A stretch of DNA of 6,444 nucleotides from the NCBI GenBank assembly GCA_900540945.1, contig UQHQ01000054.1, positions 1 to 6,444 on the forward strand, read 5' to 3'. Positions 1 through 4,669 of the stretch are shown here, piece after piece. The notes under the pieces are model-generated. The model made no database searches. It was not told the origin of the DNA and saw only the letters and a program-made list of their open reading frames with translations. The DNA is from an uncultured Collinsella sp. Its GTDB lineage: Bacteria; Actinomycetota; Coriobacteriia; Coriobacteriales; Coriobacteriaceae. Made by a program: the position numbers and the translations under genes. Every line of letters starts with the position of its first letter. The first letter of the stretch is position 1.

Positions 1-195
1 ACCTGAGCCTCGCCCGGCTCCCCGCCGTCGCCGCTGGTTCCGCCGACCGGCTGCCGTTTCCACACGCGCTGCCCGATTGCGCAGGGTGTCTGCTCCGAGA
101 AGCTTCCCGAGTTTAAGGAAGTTGCCCCGGGTCACTGCTGCGCCTGCCACTTCGCCGAGCCGTTCCCGATCAAGGAATCGCACATCGACCTGTAG
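1..195 (+). CDS. Oligopeptide/dipeptide ABC transporter ATP-binding protein, C-terminal tail (5' end outside window)
   Basis: The reading frame ending at the TAG at 193-195 gives ...PPTGCRFHTRCPIAQGVC, then EKLPEFKEVAPGHCCACHF and a short tail ending ESHIDL. The GCRFHTRCP block followed by spaced cysteines and GH-x-x-ACH is the signature of the oligo_HPY C-terminal extension of OppD/OppF/DppD/DppF ATPases, which energise peptide uptake at the cytoplasmic face of the membrane. Everything upstream, including the nucleotide-binding domain, lies outside the window. Oddity: the same frame has a TGA at 4-6, so it is open only from 7 onward, while the other two forward frames are open there. A conserved ATPase should not stop at this point, so a small indel at about 7-24 (GC-rich, with a CCCC run at 20-23) or a sequence error is likely. 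The family call is firm; OppF versus DppF cannot be decided. The first palindromic element begins 17 bp after the stop codon. Confidence 0.85.
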
Positions 196-211
196 TCGGT
201 TGTTCTCGTTC

Positions 212-338
212 GGGCCCGCCCTGGTGTTACTTTTCAGAACGTCCTCGGACATGCAAGAAACCCCCGCTGCGCACTTCGTACGGCGGGGGTTTCTTGCGTC
301 CTGCGGAGTGTTCTGAAAAGTAACACCAGGGCGGGCCC
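212..338 (-). repeat. Nested palindrome element E1 (127 bp), reverse orientation copy
   Basis: The outer arms 212-240 and 310-338 are perfect 29-bp inverted repeats. The inner arms 253-267 and 283-297 are perfect 15-bp inverted repeats around a 15-nt loop. Exactly 12 nt separates outer from inner arm on each side (241-252 and 298-309). Read on the minus strand, these segments are ACTCCGCAGGAC and ATGTCCGAGGAC, nearly the same as those in the second element at 520-644, while the stems differ. The orientation is assigned from these asymmetric segments. The element starts 17 bp after the transporter stop codon, so it would form a very stable 3' UTR hairpin. It could be a structured RNA, a terminator-bearing intergenic repeat, or a small non-autonomous mobile palindrome. 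No protein is encoded here. Confidence 0.9.
253..297 (+). terminator. Probable (bidirectional) terminator for the peptide-transporter operon, core of E1
   Basis: A 15-bp perfect stem GCAAGAAACCCCCGC / GCGGGGGTTTCTTGC has an A-rich left arm, a GC core and TTTCTT in the right arm, so it resembles an intrinsic terminator on both strands. The T-run is inside the stem and is short. It lies about 60 nt after the transporter stop codon and is the only terminator-like structure there. It is also the inner stem of E1, so termination may be only part of what the element does. Confidence 0.6.
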
Positions 339-519
339 TACGTTAACTCGGCAGGGGGAGTGCGATTCCCTGATCGCTCGCTTAATCTGATAGGGAATTG
401 TGGGAGGCCGGAGCCTTGGCTCCGGCCTCCCCATATAAGGGCTCGGCAAAGCAGAGCCACTAAATTTGCATCAGCCCTCAAAACATGTTTGAGAACGGTG
501 CCTGGAGTACGTGCCCCTA
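339..519. other. Non-coding spacer with three small hairpins between the two palindromes
   Basis: No convincing gene lies here; the open frames cross palindromes and look random. Visible structures, in order: a 7-bp inverted repeat ATTCCCT/AGGGAAT (365-371 and 392-398); a very strong GC hairpin at 402-431, listed separately; and a two-part hairpin at 438-478 with AGGGCT/AGCCCT outer arms (438-443, 473-478) and GCAAA/TTTGC inner arms (446-450, 465-469). A TATAAG hexamer at 434-439 follows the GC hairpin but has no fitting -35, so no promoter is called. This could be the body of a small RNA or the interior of a unit bounded by the two palindromes. Confidence 0.5.
402..431. repeat. Perfect 14-bp GC-rich hairpin with a 2-nt centre
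   Basis: GGGAGGCCGGAGCC (402-415) and GGCTCCGGCCTCCC (418-431) are exact reverse complements around TT. No T-run follows on either strand, so it is not a typical intrinsic terminator. It lies close to the midpoint between E1 and E2. A stem this perfect is unlikely by chance, but its role is unknown. Confidence 0.8.
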
Positions 520-644
520 GGGCAGGAATGAGGTTGCTTTCCAACGCATTCCGCAGGGGGCGGCATTATTTTGTAGCGCGAAGCGCGGATCAAAATAATG
601 CCGCATGCCCGAGGACGCGTTGGAAAGCAACCTCATTCCTGCCC
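520..644 (+). repeat. Nested palindrome element E2 (125 bp), forward orientation copy
   Basis: The outer arms 520-547 and 617-644 are perfect 28-bp inverted repeats. The inner arms 560-573 and 591-604 are perfect 14-bp inverted repeats (GCGGCATTATTTTG / CAAAATAATGCCGC). The 12-nt segments between them are ATTCCGCAGGGG (548-559) and ATGCCCGAGGAC (605-616), matching minus-strand E1 at 9/12 and 11/12. The apical loop 574-590 holds CGAAGCGCG against CGAAGTGCG in E1. Aligned from the inner end, the outer arms of E1 and E2 agree at 16 of 28 positions, yet both stay perfectly paired, so each difference is compensated on the partner strand. E2 ends 38 bp before the A/T palindrome of the tRNA-Leu promoter and has no T-run, so it is not an obvious terminator. 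Confidence 0.9.
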
Positions 645-682
645 GAACAGGTCAGTCTACCTGCGCATTTACAAATTCGTAA

Positions 683-731
683 ACTTTTTTCAAAAAAGTG
701 CTTGCACAGTTCTCGAATCATAGGTTATTAT
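683..731 (+). promoter_or_regulatory. tRNA-Leu promoter with upstream A/T palindrome
   Basis: ACTTTTTTCAAAAAAGT (683-699) is a perfect palindrome centred on C691. It is followed by a -35-like TTGCAC (702-707), an 18-nt spacer and TATTAT (726-731, 5 of 6 to the -10 consensus). The predicted leader before the tRNA is about 50 nt. The same palindrome with the same 11-nt offset to the -35 precedes the tRNA-Gly cluster at 4157-4204. The flanking A/T tract could act as an UP element or as an operator. Confidence 0.7.
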
Positions 732-788
732 CTTCCTCGTTGAACGCGCGGGTCCAACAAAACGAACCGCTAATCAACAACATAGCAT

Positions 789-878
789 GTCGGAGTGGCG
801 GAATTGGCAGACGCGCTAGCTTGAGGTGCTAGTGACCGCTTTTTGGTCATGCGGGTTCAAGTCCCGCCTCCGACACCA
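789..878 (+). tRNA. tRNA-Leu (anticodon GAG)
   Basis: The acceptor stem GTCGGAG/CTCCGAC closes a 90-nt cloverleaf. The anticodon stem is CTAGC/GCTAG with loop TTGAGGT, placing anticodon GAG at 823-825 (reads CUC/CUU). A long class II variable arm (TGACC/GGTCA, 833-849), as expected for Leu, is followed by a T-arm GCGGG-TTCAAGT-CCCGC (851-867). The CCA end is encoded at 876-878. All arms pair cleanly, so the gene should be functional. Confidence 0.97.
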
Positions 879-889
879 TCGCATTTGAG

Positions 890-911
890 AAGCCTCTTCG
901 GAGGCTTTTTT
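890..911 (+). terminator. Intrinsic terminator of tRNA-Leu
   Basis: The stem AAGCCTC (890-896) / GAGGCTT (901-907) with a TTCG tetraloop runs into a T-run at 906-911, 11 nt after the tRNA CCA. It is a textbook intrinsic terminator. It ends only 26 bp before the start codon of the phosphatase gene, leaving little room for a separate promoter. Confidence 0.9.
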
Positions 912-924
912 GTTACCGATAGAC

Positions 925-931
925 GGTGGGG
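925..931 (+). promoter_or_regulatory. Ribosome-binding site that decides the phosphatase start
   Basis: GGTGGGG ends 6 nt before the ATG at 938 and is the only purine-rich Shine-Dalgarno-like sequence near. An in-frame GTG at 926 would lie within this motif and has no ribosome site of its own, so ATG 938 is preferred. Confidence 0.55.
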
Positions 932-937
932 TCCACG

Positions 938-3283
938 ATGGAAACGCTTGAGCGCAACGAGTGGGCAGACGTTGCCCAACTGGTCGAGATCACGAGCGAT
1001 GCTGTCATCATCTGTGAGCTCGACGGAACCATTCTGCATGTGAATAATCGTTTGCTCGACCTGATGTGCGAGGAACGCGCTGACGTCATCGGCGGTGATG
1101 TCAAAGACGTTCTGTACTCGTCGGCTTTTGAACGCGCGACAGAGCATCGGCTTCCTTTTGAGACCAATGGAACAAAGAGCGAGTTGATGCTCAAGTTAAG
1201 TGACGGATCGTTTATTCCCGTCCTGGTTTGTGCCGGCTCGGTTACGCCGCCTCGAATCTTTGGCCGCCGTGCGCCGCGCGTTCTGGTGGCACTCCATAGC
1301 ATCGAAGAACAGTATTCGCACGACCGTCAGCTCAAGCGTGCGCTTTCGGAGCTTAGAGTGGCGAAAAAGCGCCTTTCGGGCACTTTGTCGGTCATTAGGA
1401 GCACGTTGGGCTCCGATGAGCTGCCCAGTTTGTTAGATACCGTTTTGAACCAGCTTGTAGGAACGCTCGATGCTTCGGGTGCCGCTATCTATTTTTCTGA
1501 GAGCGGCGGCTTTAAGCTCCGCGGTGTTTCCAAGGAGCTGCACGACAGCTACCTGCCCGAGTTTTTGCCATATGGCGCTGGCATTCCGACATATGTTCTT
1601 CGCGAGTCGCGCGCCTGTCGCTTGTCGATTCAACAGGACCTTGAGGGTGATAGGGCCGCCTCCGGTATGTTCATGGACCTGGACAATCGTTCTAAGCACC
1701 TGCTGCGCGTGCAGGATATGCCTCCGTACCGCAGCGAAATCTGTCTTCCCGTGTTTTACGGTACGCAGATCCTTGGCGTGCTGGAAGTTGGTTGGAAGCG
1801 TCCTCAGGCACCGCTCGCCTATGACGTTAACGTGCTCGAGGTCATTTGCGATTACCTGTCTATCCAGCTGGTCGGCATGGCATCGAGCCTTCGCTCTCGT
1901 CGCACGGCCGAGCTTGGCCGCTCGCTCAATGTCTTACGTGATGAGTTGTTTACCTTTCTAGACGATTCCGCCGCGGCTACCCAGGCGGTATCGTCCGAGA
2001 TCTGCAATATGCTCAACTGCCATTTTTGCCCTGTTGAGTATGACGCCAGTCTGGACTCCTATGTCATAGATTTTGAAGGCGGCAGTCGCGTTGCTTTGCC
2101 GGACGATCCCGAGAAGCTTTTCTTTTCCACGACGGCGCCAGCGGCACGTCTGGGGGCTGGCCCTGATGGCTTTGAGGCATCTGTTTTGGGCGGCACGAGT
2201 GCCGAGGACCTTAAACATGTCCGTATAACTCGCGTTGACAAATCGATGCCTATGGGAGGCTGGCTTAGGGCGCATGGTCTGCCTTGCCAGGGTCTCTACG
2301 TCGACACTGGCATCGAGGCGGGGCGCCCGCGCTCTGAGGGTGATGGCAAGCACAGTAACGACGCGATTGTTCCTGCTTCTGTTGCTAAGGGGCCGACGAC
2401 GCGCGCGCTGCTGCTTCGTGATGGTAGTCAAGAGCCGATTGATGACCTTGAATATGACTACTTGGTGCACTTGGCGCATGACTTTGAACTGATCTACGAG
2501 GGCGAATCTCAAAAGCGCGAGGAGCGCCATATCGCTCAGACCCTCCAGATTGGCATGAGAAATTCGCTTGGTGACGTTCCGGGCATCGCGACCGATTCGG
2601 TATACCTTTCTGCAACGAATTCAGCGTTGGTCGGCGGCGACTTTTATACGCTTGTCCGTCTTCCCGACGATTGCGCCGTCATGATTCTGGGTGATGTGTC
2701 TGGCAAAGGAATCGAGGCGGCGTCGATGTCAGCGCTCGTCAAGACGGCGCTGACGGCCTATGCCTGGGAGGGTGCGGGGCCTGCCCGCATGGCCCGCTCG
2801 CTCAATAGCATGCTCATGGGCTTTTCGAGGGTCGAGACGTTTGTGACGGCGTTTATCGCCAAGATCGATCTTAAAGCGGGTCGCGCTACCTATTGCTCTG
2901 CGGGACATCCTCCCACTATGGTCATTAGGCCGTCGTCGACGCCGCTTGGCGGCGGAGAAACCCGAGGGGGAGAAGTGGAGCTCCTTGGGTGCCAATCGGG
3001 CGTGATCGGTGCCTTCGAGAGCATGGTGTACGAGACGGGCGTGTTTACGTTCGCTCCTGGTGACATGCTATTTATGTATACCGACGGGACAATCGAAGCA
3101 CGTGATCGCTCGGGTGTTTTCTTTGGCGAGCAGCGCCTTCGTGACCTTCTGCTCTCTGTCTCGGGTGAGGGTGTATCGGGAATCTGCGGTAAGGTCTTGG
3201 GAGAGCTTGACCGCTTTACCGAGTCGGCGCTGGACGATGACATTGCGCTGGTTTCCCTTGAGTTTTTACGGGGTCGATCGTAG
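938..3283 (+). CDS. PAS-GAF-PPM serine phosphatase (RsbU/SpoIIE type)
   Basis: A 781-residue cytoplasmic protein with no signal peptide or membrane segment. Residues about 8-120 look like a PAS sensor domain (DAVIICELDGTILHVNNRLL, later DGSFIPVLV and RVLVALHSIEEQ), followed by a helical, probably coiled linker (125-160). Residues about 160-318 look like a GAF domain, including SEICLPVFYGTQILGVLEVG. Residues about 330-520 are a diverged, unassigned region, perhaps a second degraded GAF. A short switch helix (EERHIAQTLQIGM, 528-540) leads into a PPM phosphatase of the SpoIIE/RsbU class (about 545-777). Its motifs are VGGDFY (D568), GDVSGKG (D586), SAGHPP (654-659), YTDG (D716) and LDDDIALVSLE (acidic triplet 766-768), so the metal-binding acidic residues appear present. 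The family dephosphorylates phosphoserine on STAS antagonist proteins. The likely substrate is the next gene, 81 bp downstream on the same strand. The residue after GGDFY is Thr (571), where many relatives have Asp. The signal sensed cannot be inferred. Confidence 0.92.
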   Translation: METLERNEWADVAQLVEITSDAVIICELDGTILHVNNRLLDLMCEERADVIGGDVKDVLYSSAFERATEHRLPFETNGTKSELMLKLSDGSFIPVLVCAGSVTPPRIFGRRAPRVLVALHSIEEQYSHDRQLKRALSELRVAKKRLSGTLSVIRSTLGSDELPSLLDTVLNQLVGTLDASGAAIYFSESGGFKLRGVSKELHDSYLPEFLPYGAGIPTYVLRESRACRLSIQQDLEGDRAASGMFMDLDNRSKHLLRVQDMPPYRSEICLPVFYGTQILGVLEVGWKRPQAPLAYDVNVLEVICDYLSIQLVGMASSLRSRRTAELGRSLNVLRDELFTFLDDSAAATQAVSSEICNMLNCHFCPVEYDASLDSYVIDFEGGSRVALPDDPEKLFFSTTAPAARLGAGPDGFEASVLGGTSAEDLKHVRITRVDKSMPMGGWLRAHGLPCQGLYVDTGIEAGRPRSEGDGKHSNDAIVPASVAKGPTTRALLLRDGSQEPIDDLEYDYLVHLAHDFELIYEGESQKREERHIAQTLQIGMRNSLGDVPGIATDSVYLSATNSALVGGDFYTLVRLPDDCAVMILGDVSGKGIEAASMSALVKTALTAYAWEGAGPARMARSLNSMLMGFSRVETFVTAFIAKIDLKAGRATYCSAGHPPTMVIRPSSTPLGGGETRGGEVELLGCQSGVIGAFESMVYETGVFTFAPGDMLFMYTDGTIEARDRSGVFFGEQRLRDLLLSVSGEGVSGICGKVLGELDRFTESALDDDIALVSLEFLRGRS

Positions 3284-3364
3284 ACCGCGATACTTGACGG
3301 GCAAAATCTGCGCAGCTGCAGATATGTATGCATCGAGCGAGCTCTTTTGGGGAACCATGGTCGT
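3284..3364 (+). promoter_or_regulatory. Intergenic leader of the STAS-kinase gene, with weak ribosome site
   Basis: This 81-bp gap has no terminator, so co-transcription with the phosphatase is likely. GGGGA (3349-3353) is the best ribosome site, 11 nt before ATG 3365, which is rather long. An out-of-frame ATG at 3357 opens a three-codon frame (Met-Val-Val) whose stop TGA at 3366-3368 overlaps the real start codon. A TTGACG at 3294-3299 resembles a -35, but no good -10 follows, so an internal promoter is only a weak possibility. Confidence 0.4.
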
Positions 3365-4111
3365 ATGAATGAGTGGAATGACATAGCGGTTTTGACGCCA
3401 CCGGGTGATGTCGACATCGCCTCGGTGTCCGTGCTGCGTCCACGGTTGGATAATCTGATCGACCGGGGCGTGCGTCGCGTTGTCATCAATTGCCAGGCCG
3501 TGGGCTTTATCGACTCGACGGGTTTGGCGTTTTTGCTTACACGTGCCAGAGAGCTCATGAGGCGAGAGGGCCTGCTTTCGCTCGTTAACGCCTCCGATGA
3601 GGTCATTCGCTTTTTGGAGATTACCCGACTTGTCGACATCCTTCATGTTGCGGGTCCGGCGCGTGAGTCGATTCCCGCTATTCCGGTGGGAGAGTTGCCA
3701 CGATGGAGCAAGAGCGTCGAGGTCCGACAGGGTATCGAGAATCTTCCATACTATCGACATCGCATCGCCGAACTCCTTGAATCGCTTCCGTTGCGCCGCG
3801 ACGAGCGCTACGATGTCGCGTTGGCGTCGGGGGAGGCGCTGGGTAATGCCTATGACCATGCGGGCGGTATCGGGTGCGTCCTGACGGTTCAGGCCTATGG
3901 CGATCGCGTCGTGGTTGAGGTGCTTGATCGGGGTGCCGGCTATTCTATCGATGGAGCGAGCGAACCGGTCGCATCTGAGGAACGCGGCCGTGGTATCAAG
4001 CTTATGCGTATGCTCGTCGATAACGTGGAGGTTGCTCGTCGCACAGACGGCACCGGCACGCGCGTGCAGATGGTGAAGCTATTTAGCGGAGCACTGGAAT
4101 CGCGTGCCTAG
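3365..4111 (+). CDS. STAS / HATPase fusion: anti-sigma antagonist joined to anti-sigma-type kinase
   Basis: A 248-residue cytoplasmic protein. Residues about 5-95 form a STAS domain (TPPGDVDIASVSVLRPRLD, then VVINCQAVGFIDSTGLAFLL); S51 within D50-S-T-G53 is the expected phosphorylation site, as in RsbV/SpoIIAA. Residues about 112-240 form an RsbW/SpoIIAB-type GHKL ATPase. The N-box is SGEALGNAYDHA with E157 and N161, the G1 box is LDRGAG (D188, G190, G192), the G2 box is ERGRGIKLM (206-214), and the tail is GTGTRVQMVKLF. All ATP-binding motifs look intact, so an active kinase is expected. In most systems antagonist and kinase are separate proteins; here one chain carries both. The preceding gene encodes the matching phosphatase. 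ATG 3365 is preferred over an in-frame TTG at 3347 because the STAS fold begins at once after it. No sigma factor follows; tRNA genes do. The output partner is unknown. Confidence 0.92.
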   Translation: MNEWNDIAVLTPPGDVDIASVSVLRPRLDNLIDRGVRRVVINCQAVGFIDSTGLAFLLTRARELMRREGLLSLVNASDEVIRFLEITRLVDILHVAGPARESIPAIPVGELPRWSKSVEVRQGIENLPYYRHRIAELLESLPLRRDERYDVALASGEALGNAYDHAGGIGCVLTVQAYGDRVVVEVLDRGAGYSIDGASEPVASEERGRGIKLMRMLVDNVEVARRTDGTGTRVQMVKLFSGALESRA

Positions 4112-4156
4112 CCAATCGCTTTAGCGCGTTTAGCCACCAAGAACACGCGGCCGGCA

Positions 4157-4204
4157 ACTTTTTTGAAAAAAGTACTTGCGTCTTTTGGATAACTCGCGTA
4201 AATT
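4157..4204 (+). promoter_or_regulatory. Promoter of the tRNA-Gly/Cys/Gly cluster with upstream A/T palindrome
   Basis: ACTTTTTTGAAAAAAGT (4157-4173) is a palindrome centred on G4165. Next come TTGCGT (4176-4181) as -35, a 17-nt spacer and TAAATT (4199-4204) as -10. The first tRNA starts 12 nt after the -10, so the leader would be only about 6 nt. Palindrome, offset and the following CTTGC match the tRNA-Leu promoter; only the centre base and a few positions differ. No terminator is evident between the preceding gene's stop (4111) and this promoter. Confidence 0.75.
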
Positions 4205-4216
4205 AATAACCCGCAA

Positions 4217-4292
4217 GCGGACATGGCTCAGTTGGTAGAGCACAACCTTGCCAAGGTTGGGGTCGCGGGTTCGAGCCCCGTTGTCCGCTCCA
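4217..4292 (+). tRNA. tRNA-Gly (anticodon GCC), first copy
   Basis: A 76-nt cloverleaf. The acceptor GCGGACA/TGTCCGC, D-stem GCTC/GAGC, anticodon stem CAACC/GGTTG with loop TTGCCAA (GCC at 4250-4252, reads GGC/GGU) and a GTTCGAG-type T-loop are all well formed. The CCA is encoded at 4290-4292. It is identical over all 76 nt to the copy at 4443-4518. Confidence 0.97.
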
Positions 4293-4302
4293 TTGCATTT
4301 CC

Positions 4303-4325
4303 GGACCGTTTAGGCGGTCCTTTTT
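4303..4325 (+). terminator. Terminator-like hairpin between tRNA-Gly and tRNA-Cys
   Basis: The stem GGACCG (4303-4308) / CGGTCC (4315-4320) with a 6-nt loop is followed by TTTTT (4321-4325). The tRNA-Cys gene begins just one base later, so there is no room for a promoter between them. It may act as a partial terminator that sets tRNA dosage, or as a processing hairpin. Confidence 0.75.
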
Positions 4326-4326
4326 C

Positions 4327-4400
4327 GGCGAAGTGGCCAAGTGGTAAGGCAGAGGCCTGCAAAGCCTTTACCCCCGGTTCGAATCCGGGCTTCGCCTCCA
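4327..4400 (+). tRNA. tRNA-Cys (anticodon GCA)
   Basis: A 74-nt cloverleaf: acceptor GGCGAAG/CTTCGCC, D-stem GCC/GGC, anticodon stem GAGGC/GCCTT with loop CTGCAAA (GCA at 4359-4361, reads UGC/UGU), T-arm CCCGG-TTCGAAT-CCGGG, and an encoded CCA at 4398-4400. It has no promoter of its own that I can see, so it is probably transcribed from 4157-4204 by read-through. Confidence 0.97.
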
Positions 4401-4409
4401 GGCAACATC

Positions 4410-4436
4410 CGGGCGCTCCGGCGCCCGTTTTGTTTT
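4410..4436 (+). terminator. Terminator-like hairpin between tRNA-Cys and second tRNA-Gly
   Basis: The stem CGGGCGC (4410-4416) / GCGCCCG (4421-4427) with a TCCG loop is followed by TTTTGTTTT (4428-4436). It lies 9 nt after tRNA-Cys and 6 nt before the next tRNA gene, again leaving no space for a promoter. Confidence 0.85.
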
Positions 4437-4442
4437 ACATAT

Positions 4443-4518
4443 GCGGACATGGCTCAGTTGGTAGAGCACAACCTTGCCAAGGTTGGGGTCGCGGGTTCGA
4501 GCCCCGTTGTCCGCTCCA
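4443..4518 (+). tRNA. tRNA-Gly (anticodon GCC), second identical copy
   Basis: All 76 nt match the copy at 4217-4292, with anticodon GCC at 4476-4478 and an encoded CCA. Flanking sequence is unrelated on both sides, so the identity stops exactly at the gene edges. This suggests gene conversion or selection rather than a recent duplication of a larger segment. Confidence 0.97.
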
Positions 4519-4526
4519 ACTATCTT

Positions 4527-4553
4527 ACGCGGTTCTAACGAACCGCGTTTTTT
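4527..4553 (+). terminator. Final terminator of the tRNA cluster
   Basis: A 9-bp perfect stem ACGCGGTTC (4527-4535) / GAACCGCGT (4540-4548) with a TAAC loop runs into six Ts (4548-4553). It is the strongest of the three terminator-like hairpins in the cluster and the natural end of the transcript. Confidence 0.92.
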
Positions 4554-4564
4554 GTTGACGCTGC

Positions 4565-4669
4565 GCGAGCCCCGGGCACCCCATCTTGCCCCCTCAATCG
4601 TCGGTCGCGTACATAAAGTACGCTTCCCTCCTCTTTCGCGGCAACCTGGGGCGCCCGGAGCCCGCTCGC
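4565..4669. repeat. Imperfect nested inverted repeat in the glucosidase leader
   Basis: Outer arms are GCGAGC (4565-4570) and GCTCGC (4664-4669). Further in, 4572-4590 pairs with 4640-4658 at 16 of 19 positions (CCGGGC/GCCCGG, CCCCA/TGGGG, TTGCC/GGCAA, with one A-C and two C/T-C mismatches). The loop contains a perfect GCGTAC/GTACGC hairpin (4607-4612, 4618-4623). It does not carry the conserved internal segments of E1 and E2, so it is not assigned to that family. It could be a leader RNA structure or a different intergenic repeat. Confidence 0.6.

Noticed and set aside
520..644. E2 as an integron attC site
   Set aside because: attC sites conserve the outer core bases and vary in the centre. 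Here the outer arms vary and the internal segments are conserved, and there is no integrase or cassette gene.
360..743. 127-residue forward open frame through the palindrome region
   Set aside because: It runs through E2, the GC hairpin and the tRNA promoter, shows no domain, and has no ribosome-binding site.
853..878. tRNA-Leu 3' end as an integration (att) site for the signalling module
   Set aside because: No second copy of the tRNA 3' end was seen in the window and no integrase gene is present.
4217..4518. Direct repeats with a spacer, as in a CRISPR array
   Set aside because: The repeats are two tRNA genes, too long and only two in number.
4223..4558. Open reading frame beginning MAQLVEHNLAKVGVAGSSPVVRS across the tRNA cluster
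   Set aside because: It is the translation of tRNA-Gly and tRNA-Cys genes, a well-known artefact; the repeated peptide arises from the identical tRNA copies.
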